From Acidovorax sp. Leaf191 (GTDB lineage: Bacteria > Pseudomonadota > Gammaproteobacteria > Burkholderiales > Burkholderiaceae_C): a stretch of 64,000 nucleotides of DNA. A model generated the notes under the pieces. That model did no database searches. It worked only from the letters and a program-made list of their open reading frames with translations, and was not told the origin of the DNA. The number at the start of each line of letters is the position of its first letter. The stretch's first letter is position 1. Position numbers and translations under genes: made by a program. The DNA lies in the NCBI RefSeq assembly GCF_001424425.1, contig NZ_LMPT01000021.1:172827-236826 (forward strand). The letters are read 5' to 3'. Shown here piece by piece: positions 40,113 to 48,947 of this stretch.

Positions 40113-41185
40113 TCGACGCGATCTACAACGCGGGCCTGAACCTGCTGGCCTTCGGCTGGTGGACGGGCGCCGTCTGGCCTGTGCTCTGGGTGCTGATCAA
40201 GATCGTCTGCATTCTGGCGCCGCTGATGGGTGCCGTGGCCTACCTCACGCTGTGGGAGCGCAAGCTGCTGGGCTTCATGCAGGTGCGGCACGGTCCCAAC
40301 CGGGTGGGCCCCATGGGTCTGCTGCAGCCCATTGCCGATGCGCTCAAGCTGCTGACCAAGGAAATCATCCAGCCCACCGCTGCGAGCAAGGGTTTGTTCG
40401 TGCTCGGGCCCGTCATGGCCATCATGCCGGCGCTGGCCGCCTGGGTGGCGATTCCCTTCGGCCCCGATGTGGCCCTGGCCAATGTCAATGCCGGCCTGTT
40501 GCTGGTGATGGCCATCACCTCCATCGAGGTGTACGGCGTGATCATTGCCGGCTGGGCATCGAACTCCAAGTACGCCTTCCTGGGTGCGCTGCGTGCGTCT
40601 GCGCAGATGGTGAGCTATGAAATCGCCATGGGCTTTTGCTTCCTGGTGGTGATCATGGTGTCGGGCAGCATGAACTTGACCGAGATCGTCATGTCCCAAA
40701 GCCGCGGCATGGCCGCCAACATGGGCCTGACCTTCCTGTCGTGGAACTGGCTCCCGCTGCTGCCCATCTTCCTGGTGTACCTGATCTCCGGCGTGGCCGA
40801 GACCAACCGCCACCCCTTCGACGTGGTCGAAGGCGAAGCCGAAATCGTGGCCGGCCACATGGTCGAGTACTCGGGCATGGGCTTTGCCATCTTCTTCCTG
40901 GCGGAATACGCCAGCATGTGGCTCGTGTCCATCCTGGCCGCGCTCATGTTCCTGGGCGGCTGGCTGCCTCCGGTCGAGTTCCTCTCGTTCATCCCGGGCT
41001 GGATCTGGCTGGGTATCAAGACCTTCCTCGTGGTGTCCATGTTCATCTGGATCCGCGCCACCTTCCCGCGCTTCCGCTACGACCAGATCATGCGTCTGGG
41101 CTGGAAGATCTTCATCCCGGTGACCCTGGTGTATCTGCTCTTCGTGGGCGGATGGCTGCTGTCGCCCTGGAACATCTGGAAATAA
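40109..41185 (+). CDS. nuoH: NADH-quinone oxidoreductase subunit H
   Basis: Membrane subunit linking the quinone chamber to the proton pumps, 358 aa with about eight helices. Seen: [36 protein letters not shown], and the acidic loop [20 protein letters not shown]. Family-typical ending [10 protein letters not shown]. Confidence 0.98.
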   Translation: MIDAIYNAGLNLLAFGWWTGAVWPVLWVLIKIVCILAPLMGAVAYLTLWERKLLGFMQVRHGPNRVGPMGLLQPIADALKLLTKEIIQPTAASKGLFVLGPVMAIMPALAAWVAIPFGPDVALANVNAGLLLVMAITSIEVYGVIIAGWASNSKYAFLGALRASAQMVSYEIAMGFCFLVVIMVSGSMNLTEIVMSQSRGMAANMGLTFLSWNWLPLLPIFLVYLISGVAETNRHPFDVVEGEAEIVAGHMVEYSGMGFAIFFLAEYASMWLVSILAALMFLGGWLPPVEFLSFIPGWIWLGIKTFLVVSMFIWIRATFPRFRYDQIMRLGWKIFIPVTLVYLLFVGGWLLSPWNIWK

Positions 41186-41198
41186 GCGGGGACACAAA

Positions 41199-41711
41199 AT
41201 GACTGCCGTTGTTGCTGCTGCACCTTTCTCGTTCAAAGACTTCTTCAAGAGCTTCATGCTCGTGGAACTGCTCAAGGGCATGGCCCTGACCGGTCGCTAC
41301 GCCTTTCGCCGCAAGGTGACGGTCCAGTTCCCTGAAGAAAAGACCCCTCTGTCGCCGCGTTTCCGTGGCCTGCACGCGCTGCGCCGTTACGAAAACGGCG
41401 AAGAGCGCTGCATTGCGTGCAAGCTGTGCGAGGCCGTGTGCCCCGCCATGGCCATCACCATCGAATCGGATGTGCGTGCCGATGGTTCGCGCCGTACGAC
41501 GCGCTATGACATCGACCTGACCAAGTGCATCTTCTGCGGCTTCTGCGAAGAAAGCTGCCCGGTGGACTCCATCGTCGAGACGCACATCCTGGAATACCAC
41601 GGCGAAAAGCGTGGCGACCTGTACTTCACGAAAGACATGCTCCTGGCCGTGGGTGACCGGTACGAAGGCGAAATCGCGGCAGCCAAGGCTGCGGACGCGA
41701 AGTACCGCTGA
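41199..41711 (+). CDS. nuoI: NADH-quinone oxidoreductase subunit I
   Basis: Ferredoxin-type subunit with two [4Fe-4S] clusters (N6a, N6b), 170 aa. The motifs are [16 protein letters not shown] and [16 protein letters not shown]. An N-terminal amphipathic helix attaches it to the membrane arm. It starts 13 bp after nuoH. Confidence 0.98.
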   Translation: MTAVVAAAPFSFKDFFKSFMLVELLKGMALTGRYAFRRKVTVQFPEEKTPLSPRFRGLHALRRYENGEERCIACKLCEAVCPAMAITIESDVRADGSRRTTRYDIDLTKCIFCGFCEESCPVDSIVETHILEYHGEKRGDLYFTKDMLLAVGDRYEGEIAAAKAADAKYR

Positions 41712-41761
41712 GCGGTGCAGAGCGCGGCCTCTTTGCCAGACTTTCTATAAAGACCCGATTC

Positions 41762-42436
41762 ATGGACGCCAAGACTGGTTTCTTCTATCTCTTCTCGGTG
41801 GTGCTGCTGTTTGCAGCCTTCCGGGTGATCACTGCCCGCAACCCCGTGCATGCAGTGCTGTACCTCATCCTTGCGTTCTCGCAGGCCGCTGCCGTGTGGC
41901 TGCTGCTCAAGGCCGAGTTCCTGGCCATCGCGCTGGTGCTGGTGTACCTGGGCGCCGTCATGGTGCTGTTCCTCTTCGTGGTGATGATGCTGGACATCCA
42001 CATCGACACCGTGCGCAAGGGGTTCTGGAAACACTTCCCCCTGGCCGCCACGGTGGGTGCGCTGATCGCCCTGGAAATGGCCGCCGTGCTGATGGGCGGT
42101 TTCCGCGGCATGGACGAACCCAAGGCCGTCGCCACGGCGCTCGATGCTGCGGGCCATGTGGTGCAGTACTCCAACACCAAGGCATTGGGCAAGCTGCTGT
42201 ACACCGAGTACCTGTACCCCGTCGAGATCGCGGCCGTGATCCTGCTGGTCGCCATGATTGCAGCCATTGCGCTGACCCTGCGCCAGCGCAAGGACAGCAA
42301 GGCCATCAACCCGTCGCAGCAGATCCGCGTGCGCGCTGGTGATCGCCTCGAAGTCGTGAAGGTGGCCGCCACCCAGAAGGCAGCGCCTGAAGTGCCTGCC
42401 GAGCCTGCTGCTGCCACCGAGGAGAAAAAAGCATGA
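41762..42436 (+). CDS. nuoJ: NADH-quinone oxidoreductase subunit J
   Basis: Membrane subunit of 224 aa with five helices, including [19 protein letters not shown], which carries the flexible TM3 region involved in coupling. The C-terminal 45 residues are a hydrophilic Ala/Glu/Lys tail (after [14 protein letters not shown]). The 50 bp after nuoI form the longest gap inside the operon. Stop overlaps nuoK by 4 bp. Confidence 0.97.
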   Translation: MDAKTGFFYLFSVVLLFAAFRVITARNPVHAVLYLILAFSQAAAVWLLLKAEFLAIALVLVYLGAVMVLFLFVVMMLDIHIDTVRKGFWKHFPLAATVGALIALEMAAVLMGGFRGMDEPKAVATALDAAGHVVQYSNTKALGKLLYTEYLYPVEIAAVILLVAMIAAIALTLRQRKDSKAINPSQQIRVRAGDRLEVVKVAATQKAAPEVPAEPAAATEEKKA

Positions 42437-42741
42437 CGCTGACATTGGGCCACTTTCTCTCGCTGGGCGCGATGCTGTTCGCGCTGGCCGTGATCGGCAT
42501 CTTCCTGAACCGCAAGAACCTGATCGTGCTGCTGATGGCGATCGAGCTGATGCTGCTGGCGGTCAACATGAACTTCGTGGCGTTCTCGCACTACCTGGGC
42601 GACATGCATGGCCAGGTGTTCGTGTTCTTCATCCTGACAGTGGCAGCTGCCGAGTCGGCCATCGGTCTGGCCATCCTGGTGCTCCTGTTCCGCAACAAGT
42701 CCAGCATCAACGCGGAAGACCTCAACACCCTCAAGGGTTGA
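42433..42741 (+). CDS. nuoK: NADH-quinone oxidoreductase subunit K
   Basis: Small membrane subunit, 102 aa, three helices, MrpC-like. The two conserved membrane glutamates are in [13 protein letters not shown] and [12 protein letters not shown]. Essential part of the proton path next to NuoN. Confidence 0.98.
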   Translation: MTLTLGHFLSLGAMLFALAVIGIFLNRKNLIVLLMAIELMLLAVNMNFVAFSHYLGDMHGQVFVFFILTVAAAESAIGLAILVLLFRNKSSINAEDLNTLKG

Positions 42742-42772
42742 TGGGTCACCAGCATTCCCAAGGTTCTCAAGA

Positions 42773-44827
42773 ATGAGTCAAACCCTCTCTGCTTCAACGC
42801 TCCTGGCCGTGCCGCTGGCACCGCTGGCGGGCGCCTTGCTGGCCGGCATTTTCGGCACGACCTTCGGTGGTAACTGGATCGGTCGCCGGCTCTCGCACAC
42901 CCTCACCATCCTGGGCGTGCTGGTCGCGTTCGTGCTGTCGGCGATGACGCTCAAGAGCGTGGCGCTGGACGGTGCCCGCTTCAACGAGACGCTCTACACC
43001 TGGATGGTGGTGGGCGGCCTCAAGATGGAGGTCGGTTTCCTGATCGACAGCCTGACCGCCATGATGATGGTGGTCGTGACCTTCGTGTCGCTGATGGTGC
43101 ACATCTACACCATCGGCTACATGGAAGAGGACGACGGCTACAACCGGTTCTTCGCCTACATCTCGCTGTTCACCTTCTCCATGCTCATGCTGGTCATGAG
43201 CAACAACCTGCTGCAGCTGTTCTTCGGCTGGGAAGCCGTGGGCCTGGTGTCCTACCTGCTCATCGGTTTCTGGTTCAACAAGCCCACGGCGATCTTCGCC
43301 AACATGAAGGCGTTCCTGGTCAACCGCGTGGGTGACTTCGGCTTCATCCTGGGCATCGGCCTGATTGCTGCCTATACGGGCACGCTCAACTACAGCGAAA
43401 TCTTCGCCAAATCGGGTGAGCTCGGTGGCCTGGCGTTCCCCGGTACCGACTGGATGCTGATCACCGTGATCTGCATCTGTCTGTTCATCGGCGCGATGGG
43501 CAAGTCCGCGCAGTTCCCGCTGCACGTGTGGCTGCCCGATTCGATGGAAGGCCCGACCCCCATCTCGGCGCTGATCCACGCGGCCACCATGGTGACCGCC
43601 GGCATCTTCATGGTGTCGCGCATGTCGCCGCTGTTCGAGCTGTCGGACACCGCGCTCAACTTCATCCTGATCATCGGCTCCATCACGGCGCTGTTCATGG
43701 GCTTCCTGGGCATCATCCAGAACGATATCAAGCGCGTGGTGGCGTACTCCACGCTGTCGCAGCTCGGCTACATGACCGTGGCCCTGGGTGCCTCCGCCTA
43801 CTCGGTGGCCGTGTTCCACCTGATGACCCACGCGTTCTTCAAGGCGCTGCTGTTCCTCGGCGCAGGCTCGGTCATCATGGGCATGCACCACAACCAGGAC
43901 ATCCGCTGGATGGGCGGCGTGCGCAAGTACATGCCCATCACCTGGATCACCTCGCTGCTGGGTTCGCTCGCACTGATCGGCACGCCCCTGTTCTCGGGGT
44001 TCTACTCCAAGGACAGCATCATCGAGGCCGTGCACTTCAGCCACCTGCCGGCGGCGCACTTCGCGCACTTCGCGGTGCTGGCCGGCGTGTTCATCACGGC
44101 GTTCTATTCGTTCCGCATGTACTTCCTGGTCTTCCACGGCAAGGAGCGCTACGACCAGAACCCCGATGCCCACCATGATGCGCACCACGACGACCATGGC
44201 CACGGCCATGATGACCATCACAGCCATGATCCGCACGAATCCCCCTGGGTCGTGACGGTGCCGCTGGTGCTGCTGGCCATTCCTTCGGTGGTGGTGGGCT
44301 TCATGTTCATCCAGCCCATGCTGTTCGGCGACTTCTTCAAGGACGTGATCTTTGTCGACGCAGCCAAGCACCCTGCGATGTCCAAGCTGGCCGAGATCTT
44401 CCACGGCCCGGTGGCGATGGCCGTGCACGGGCTGCAGACCGCGCCTTTCTGGCTGGCGGTGGCGGGCGTGGCGCTGTCGTACTACATGTACATGGTGAAC
44501 CCGGCTTTGCCTGCAGCGATCAAGCGCACCTGCATGCCGATCTACACGCTGTTCGAAAACAAGTACTACCTCGACTGGATCAACGAGAACATCCTGGCCC
44601 GCGGCGCGCGTGCCCTGGGTACGGGCCTGTGGAAGGGTGGCGATCAGGCCATCATCGACGGCACGCTCGTCAATGGCTCCTGGAAGGTCGTGCGCAGCGT
44701 GTCCGGCGTCGTGCGCTGGATGCAGTCCGGCTTCATCTTCCACTACGCGCTGGTGATGATCCTGGGGGTCTTCGCGCTGATGACCTGGTTTGTCTGGGGC
44801 GACGTGTTCCTGCAGCTCATCAAATAA
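42773..44827 (+). CDS. nuoL: NADH-quinone oxidoreductase subunit L
   Basis: Distal antiporter-like proton-pumping subunit, 684 aa with about 16 helices and the long lateral helix near the C-terminus. Seen: FFGWEAVGLVSYLLIGFW with the key glutamate, GKSAQFPLHVWLPDSMEGPT with the key lysine, and HAATMVTAGIF. A loop at about residues 463-487 is extraordinarily rich in His and Asp (for example HHDAHHDDHGHGHDDHHSHD). Start at 42773 follows nuoK by 31 bp. Confidence 0.97.
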   Translation: MSQTLSASTLLAVPLAPLAGALLAGIFGTTFGGNWIGRRLSHTLTILGVLVAFVLSAMTLKSVALDGARFNETLYTWMVVGGLKMEVGFLIDSLTAMMMVVVTFVSLMVHIYTIGYMEEDDGYNRFFAYISLFTFSMLMLVMSNNLLQLFFGWEAVGLVSYLLIGFWFNKPTAIFANMKAFLVNRVGDFGFILGIGLIAAYTGTLNYSEIFAKSGELGGLAFPGTDWMLITVICICLFIGAMGKSAQFPLHVWLPDSMEGPTPISALIHAATMVTAGIFMVSRMSPLFELSDTALNFILIIGSITALFMGFLGIIQNDIKRVVAYSTLSQLGYMTVALGASAYSVAVFHLMTHAFFKALLFLGAGSVIMGMHHNQDIRWMGGVRKYMPITWITSLLGSLALIGTPLFSGFYSKDSIIEAVHFSHLPAAHFAHFAVLAGVFITAFYSFRMYFLVFHGKERYDQNPDAHHDAHHDDHGHGHDDHHSHDPHESPWVVTVPLVLLAIPSVVVGFMFIQPMLFGDFFKDVIFVDAAKHPAMSKLAEIFHGPVAMAVHGLQTAPFWLAVAGVALSYYMYMVNPALPAAIKRTCMPIYTLFENKYYLDWINENILARGARALGTGLWKGGDQAIIDGTLVNGSWKVVRSVSGVVRWMQSGFIFHYALVMILGVFALMTWFVWGDVFLQLIK

Positions 44828-44840
44828 GGAAAACAACAAA

Positions 44841-46316
44841 ATGGGTCTGTTGAGTCTTGCAATCTGGTCACCGATCGCATTCGGTGTGCTGCTGCTGGCC
44901 ATTGGGCGGGATGAACATGCCCGCGCCGTTCGCTGGCTCGCACTCGTGGGCGCCGTCATCGGCTTCCTGGTGACGCTGCCGCTGTACGAAGGCTTCCAGC
45001 TCGGTACCGCAGCGATGCAGTTCGTCGAGAAGGCCGCGTGGATCGAGCGCTTCAACGTGCATTACCACCTGGGTGTCGACGGCATCTCGTTCTGGTTCGT
45101 GCCGTTGACCGCCTTCATCACGGTGATCGTGGTGGTCGCGTCGTGGGAGTCCATCACCGAGCGCGTGAACCAGTACATGGGCGCGTTCCTGATCCTGTCC
45201 GGTTTGATGATCGGCGTGTTCACGGCGCTGGACGGCATGCTGTTCTACGTGTTCTTCGAAGCCACGCTGATCCCGATGTACCTCATCATCGGTATCTGGG
45301 GTGGTCCGAACAAGATCTACGCGGCGTTCAAGTTCTTCCTGTACACGCTGCTCGGCTCGCTGCTCATGCTGATCGCGCTGATCTACCTGTACAACCAGTC
45401 CGGCGGCAGCTTCGACATCGCCACGTGGCACCAGCTGCCCCTGAGCGCCCGCGCGCAGACGATGCTGTTCTTCGCATTCTTTGCCGCTTTTGCGGTCAAG
45501 GTGCCGATGTTCCCGTTCCACACCTGGCTGCCCGACGTGCACGTGGAAGCGCCCACCGGCGGCTCCGCCGTGCTGGCCGCGATCATGCTGAAGCTCGGTG
45601 CCTACGGCTTCCTGCGTTTCTCCATGCCCATCGCCCCCGACGCATCGCGCGAGTGGGCCTGGCTGATGATCGCGCTGTCGCTCATCGCCGTGATCTACGT
45701 GGGCCTGGTGGCCATGGTCCAGAAGGACATGAAGAAGCTGGTGGCGTATTCGTCCGTCGCTCACATGGGCTTCGTCACGCTGGGCTTCTTCATCTTCAAC
45801 GACCTGGGCGTGTCCGGCGGCCTGGTGCAGATGATTGCGCACGGCTTCGTCTCGGGTGCGATGTTCCTGTCCATCGGCGTGCTGTACGACCGCGTGCACT
45901 CGCGTGAAATCGCAGCCTACGGCGGCGTGGTCAACCCCATGCCCAACTTCACGGCCTTCGCGCTGCTGTTCGCCATGGCCAACTGCGGCCTGCCGGGCAC
46001 TGCAGGGTTCGTGGGCGAGTGGATGGTGATCCTGGGCGCAACCAAGGCCAACTTCTGGATCGGCCTGGCCTCGGCCACGGCGCTGATCTTCGGTGCGGCC
46101 TACACCCTGTGGATGTTCAAGCGCGTGTACCTGGGCCCCGTGGGCAATGACAACGTCAAGGGCCTGACCGACATCGACAGCCGCGAATTCCTGGTGCTGG
46201 CGGTGCTCGGCATCGCGGTGCTGGCCATGGGCCTGTATCCCCGTCCGTTCACGGACGTGATGGACACGTCGGTCGCCGAACTGCTCAAGCATGTCGCGCA
46301 GCCCAAGCTGAACTGA
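44841..46316 (+). CDS. nuoM: NADH-quinone oxidoreductase subunit M
   Basis: Antiporter-like proton-pumping subunit, 491 aa. Seen: LFYVFFEATLIPMYLIIGIWG with the conserved glutamate, FAVKVPMFPFHTWLPDVHVE with the conserved lysine, and YSSVAHMGFVTLG. The ATG at 44841 has AAGGAAA upstream and begins MGLLSLAIWSP. Confidence 0.98.
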   Translation: MGLLSLAIWSPIAFGVLLLAIGRDEHARAVRWLALVGAVIGFLVTLPLYEGFQLGTAAMQFVEKAAWIERFNVHYHLGVDGISFWFVPLTAFITVIVVVASWESITERVNQYMGAFLILSGLMIGVFTALDGMLFYVFFEATLIPMYLIIGIWGGPNKIYAAFKFFLYTLLGSLLMLIALIYLYNQSGGSFDIATWHQLPLSARAQTMLFFAFFAAFAVKVPMFPFHTWLPDVHVEAPTGGSAVLAAIMLKLGAYGFLRFSMPIAPDASREWAWLMIALSLIAVIYVGLVAMVQKDMKKLVAYSSVAHMGFVTLGFFIFNDLGVSGGLVQMIAHGFVSGAMFLSIGVLYDRVHSREIAAYGGVVNPMPNFTAFALLFAMANCGLPGTAGFVGEWMVILGATKANFWIGLASATALIFGAAYTLWMFKRVYLGPVGNDNVKGLTDIDSREFLVLAVLGIAVLAMGLYPRPFTDVMDTSVAELLKHVAQPKLN

Positions 46317-46345
46317 CCTGACCAGACTGAACTGAGAGATACGAG

Positions 46346-47839
46346 ATGATTGACAACATCAGCTGGCTAGCGATCTACCCTGAAATCGTGCTGTTGGCCA
46401 TGGCCTGCGTCATAGCGCTGGTCGACCTGGGGGTGCACAGCACCCGCCGCACCGCTACCTACGTGCTGACCATGCTGACCCTGGCCGTCGTGGCGGCCCT
46501 GCAGGCGATGTACGCCAGCAGCGGCAACACCTTCTACGGCTTTGGCAACATGGTGGTGAGCGATGCCATGGGCAACTGGCTCAAGTGCTTTGCCACGGTG
46601 GCGATGATGGTCACGCTGGTGTATGCGCGCCCCTATGCGGCAGACCGCGGCATGCTGCGCGGCGGCGAGATGTTCACCCTCTCGATGTTCGCGCTCCTGG
46701 GCATGTTCATCATGATCTCGGGCAACAACTTCCTCGTGATCTACCTGGGCCTGGAGCTGCTGACCCTGTCGAGCTATGCGCTCGTGGCCCTGCGCCGCGA
46801 CAACGCCACGGCCACCGAAGCGGCCATGAAGTACTTCGTGCTGGGCGCAATGGCCAGCGGTTTCCTGCTGTACGGCCTGTCCATGATCTACGGCGCCACC
46901 GGCTCGCTCGATATCGGCCAGGTGTTCAAGGCCGTCAATTCCGGCCAGATCCGCCACCAGGTGCTGGTGTTCGGCCTGGTGTTTGTGGTCTCGGGCCTGG
47001 CCTTCAAGCTGGGTGTGGTGCCTTTCCACATGTGGATTCCCGACGTGTACCAGGGTGCTCCGACCGCCGTCACGCTGATGATCGGCGGCGCGCCCAAGCT
47101 GGCGGCGTTTGCCATCACCATCCGCCTGCTGGTGGACGGCCTGCTGCCGCTGGCCATCGACTGGCAGCAGATGCTGGCGGTGCTGGCCATCGGCTCGCTG
47201 CTGGTGGGTAACCTGGCTGCCATCGCGCAGACCAACCTCAAGCGCATGCTGGCGTACTCCACGATCTCGCAGATGGGCTTCGTGCTGCTGGGCCTGATGT
47301 CGGGCGTGGTGAACGGCAACGTCGATGCCACGGCCGTCGAGAACGCCTACAGCGCGTCCATGTTCTACGTGGTGACCTATGTGCTGACGACCCTGGCCGC
47401 ATTCGGCGTGATGCTGCTGCTGGCGCGCGAGGGTTTCGAGAGCGAAGAGATTTCGGACTTTGCCGGCCTCAACCAGCGCAGCCCGCTGTACGCCGGCATC
47501 ATGGCCGTGTGCCTGTTCTCCATGGCCGGCATTCCTCCGCTGGTGGGCTTTTACGCCAAGCTGGCCGTGCTGCAGGCCCTGGTGGCTTCGGGCCAGACCC
47601 TGTACATCGCCATGGCCGTGTTCGCGGTGATCATGTCGCTGATCGGCGCCTTCTACTACCTGCGCGTGGTCAAGGTCATGTACTTCGATGCACCGCTGAC
47701 CGCCTCCAGCGTGTCGGCACCCGCAGACGTGCGTGTGGTGCTGACCTTGAACGGCGCGCTGCTGCTGGTGCTGGGCCTGCTGCCCGGCGGGCTGATGGCG
47801 CTGTGCGCCGACGCCGTGGTGCGCGCACTGGCGACCTGA
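46346..47839 (+). CDS. nuoN: NADH-quinone oxidoreductase subunit N
   Basis: Third antiporter-like subunit, 497 aa. Seen: IYLGLELLTLSSYALVAL with the conserved glutamate, AFKLGVVPFHMWIPDVYQGAPT with the conserved lysine, and YSTISQMGFVLLG. Last nuo gene, followed after 19 bp by the DUF2818 gene. Confidence 0.98.
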   Translation: MIDNISWLAIYPEIVLLAMACVIALVDLGVHSTRRTATYVLTMLTLAVVAALQAMYASSGNTFYGFGNMVVSDAMGNWLKCFATVAMMVTLVYARPYAADRGMLRGGEMFTLSMFALLGMFIMISGNNFLVIYLGLELLTLSSYALVALRRDNATATEAAMKYFVLGAMASGFLLYGLSMIYGATGSLDIGQVFKAVNSGQIRHQVLVFGLVFVVSGLAFKLGVVPFHMWIPDVYQGAPTAVTLMIGGAPKLAAFAITIRLLVDGLLPLAIDWQQMLAVLAIGSLLVGNLAAIAQTNLKRMLAYSTISQMGFVLLGLMSGVVNGNVDATAVENAYSASMFYVVTYVLTTLAAFGVMLLLAREGFESEEISDFAGLNQRSPLYAGIMAVCLFSMAGIPPLVGFYAKLAVLQALVASGQTLYIAMAVFAVIMSLIGAFYYLRVVKVMYFDAPLTASSVSAPADVRVVLTLNGALLLVLGLLPGGLMALCADAVVRALAT

Positions 47840-47858
47840 CCTCGCCCGCTGTCGCACT

Positions 47859-48164
47859 GTGTCTCTCACCGGATCTGTCTGGCTGGTCATCATCGCGGCG
47901 CTCATCGCCGCGAACCTGCCGTTCGTGAACCACCGCTGGCTGGCCGTGGGCCCGGCCGCTGCGCCCCGCAAGCCTTTGGCGGGGCGGCTGGCGGAGCTGA
48001 TCGTGCTGTACTTTCTGGTCGGGGGTCTTGCGCTGCTGCTGGAGCGCCGCGCCGGGCAGATCGCTCCCCAGGGCTGGGAGTTCTACGCCATCACCGGCAC
48101 CTTGTTCCTGACCCTGGCCTTTCCGGGTTTCGTCTACCGGTACCTGCTGCGCCGCCACGGCTGA
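47859..48164 (+). CDS. DUF2818 family membrane protein
   Basis: A 101-aa protein with three hydrophobic segments (LVIIAALIAANLPF, LIVLYFLVGGLALLL, GTLFLTLAFPGFVYRY). It matches the DUF2818 proteins that I know to follow nuoN in Burkholderiales. Begins with GTG at 47859. Position and topology suggest a role in complex I assembly or stability, but this is inference; no function is established to my knowledge. Confidence 0.85.
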   Translation: MSLTGSVWLVIIAALIAANLPFVNHRWLAVGPAAAPRKPLAGRLAELIVLYFLVGGLALLLERRAGQIAPQGWEFYAITGTLFLTLAFPGFVYRYLLRRHG

Positions 48165-48221
48165 CGCGCCCGCAGTGCCACCGGTTGCCGCCTTGTCCTT
48201 CTCGCCCGTTGCAGCGTTGCC

Positions 48222-48725
48222 ATGAAGGTGCTTGATCTCCAATGCCGCCACGGCCATGTCTTTGAAGGCTGGTTCGCGTCGGAGGACGATTTCCAGGGCC
48301 AGCGCGAGCGCGGCCTGGTGCAATGCCCCATGTGCGCGGACGACCACATTGAAAAGCGCCTGAGCGCACCCCGCCTGAACCTGGGTGCGCGGGAGCCTTC
48401 GGGAAACTCTGCAACGCAGGCGCCGCCTTCGGCAGGGCAGGTGGTGCCGACCAATCCCGCTGGTACGACTGCAGCTCTCGACGCAGGGGTGTTGCCACCC
48501 GCCCTGCAAGCCGCCTGGCTGCACCTGGCGCGCAAGATTGTCGCCAACACCGAGGACGTGGGATCGCGCTTCGCCCAGGAGGCACGCCGCATGCACCATG
48601 GCGAGGCCGAGGAGCGCGCCATCCGCGGCCAGGCCACGCCCGACGAAGCCGTGCAACTGATCGAAGAGGGCATCGCGGTGATGCCGTTGCCTCTGCCCGC
48701 TTCTGCCAAGGAAACCCTGCAGTAG
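48222..48725 (+). CDS. DUF1178 family protein
   Basis: A 167-aa protein starting MKVLDLQCRHGHVFEGWFAS with the zinc-ribbon-like pairing C-x-H-G-H and CPMC, then a Pro/Ala linker and a helical C-terminal domain (KIVANTEDVGSRFAQEARRMH, EERAIRGQAT). This is the DUF1178 architecture; biochemical role unknown. It follows DUF2818 by 57 bp on the same strand. Confidence 0.88.
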   Translation: MKVLDLQCRHGHVFEGWFASEDDFQGQRERGLVQCPMCADDHIEKRLSAPRLNLGAREPSGNSATQAPPSAGQVVPTNPAGTTAALDAGVLPPALQAAWLHLARKIVANTEDVGSRFAQEARRMHHGEAEERAIRGQATPDEAVQLIEEGIAVMPLPLPASAKETLQ

Positions 48726-48792
48726 AGGGGCGTGGGCCAGGGCGCGGGAGGGCTTGGCAAGCCTCCGCGAAGTCCGGTGAATGCGGTTTTTG

Positions 48793-48860
48793 AGTGTTTT
48801 GAGGCTCTACCGCGCTACCAGAGCGCGCTAGCAGCTATGCTTTTAATAGCAGCTGCTGCA
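48793..48860 (-). repeat. dispersed short intergenic repeat, copy 4
   Basis: Read on the minus strand: TGCTATTAAAAGCATAGC, CTGCTAGCGCG..CGCGGTAGAG, then an A/T-rich end. Lies between the convergent DUF1178 gene and ABC exporter gene. Confidence 0.65.
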
Positions 48861-48947
48861 CGGCATCGGCGCTGAGAACTCCACTTCCTCTTTACTGCTC
48901 CCGCAGCGGCAACCGGAAGGCGCCCGGCAGTCGCTGCCCGCCCGCCT

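Noticed and set aside
41712..41761. Internal promoter between nuoI and nuoJ (TTGCCA and TATAAA)
   Set aside because: The boxes are only 7 bases apart, far from the 16-18 required.
42794..45055. 753-codon frame antisense to nuoL
   Set aside because: Mirror of the nuoL reading frame; the His/Arg/Gln-rich translation is an artefact of codon bias.
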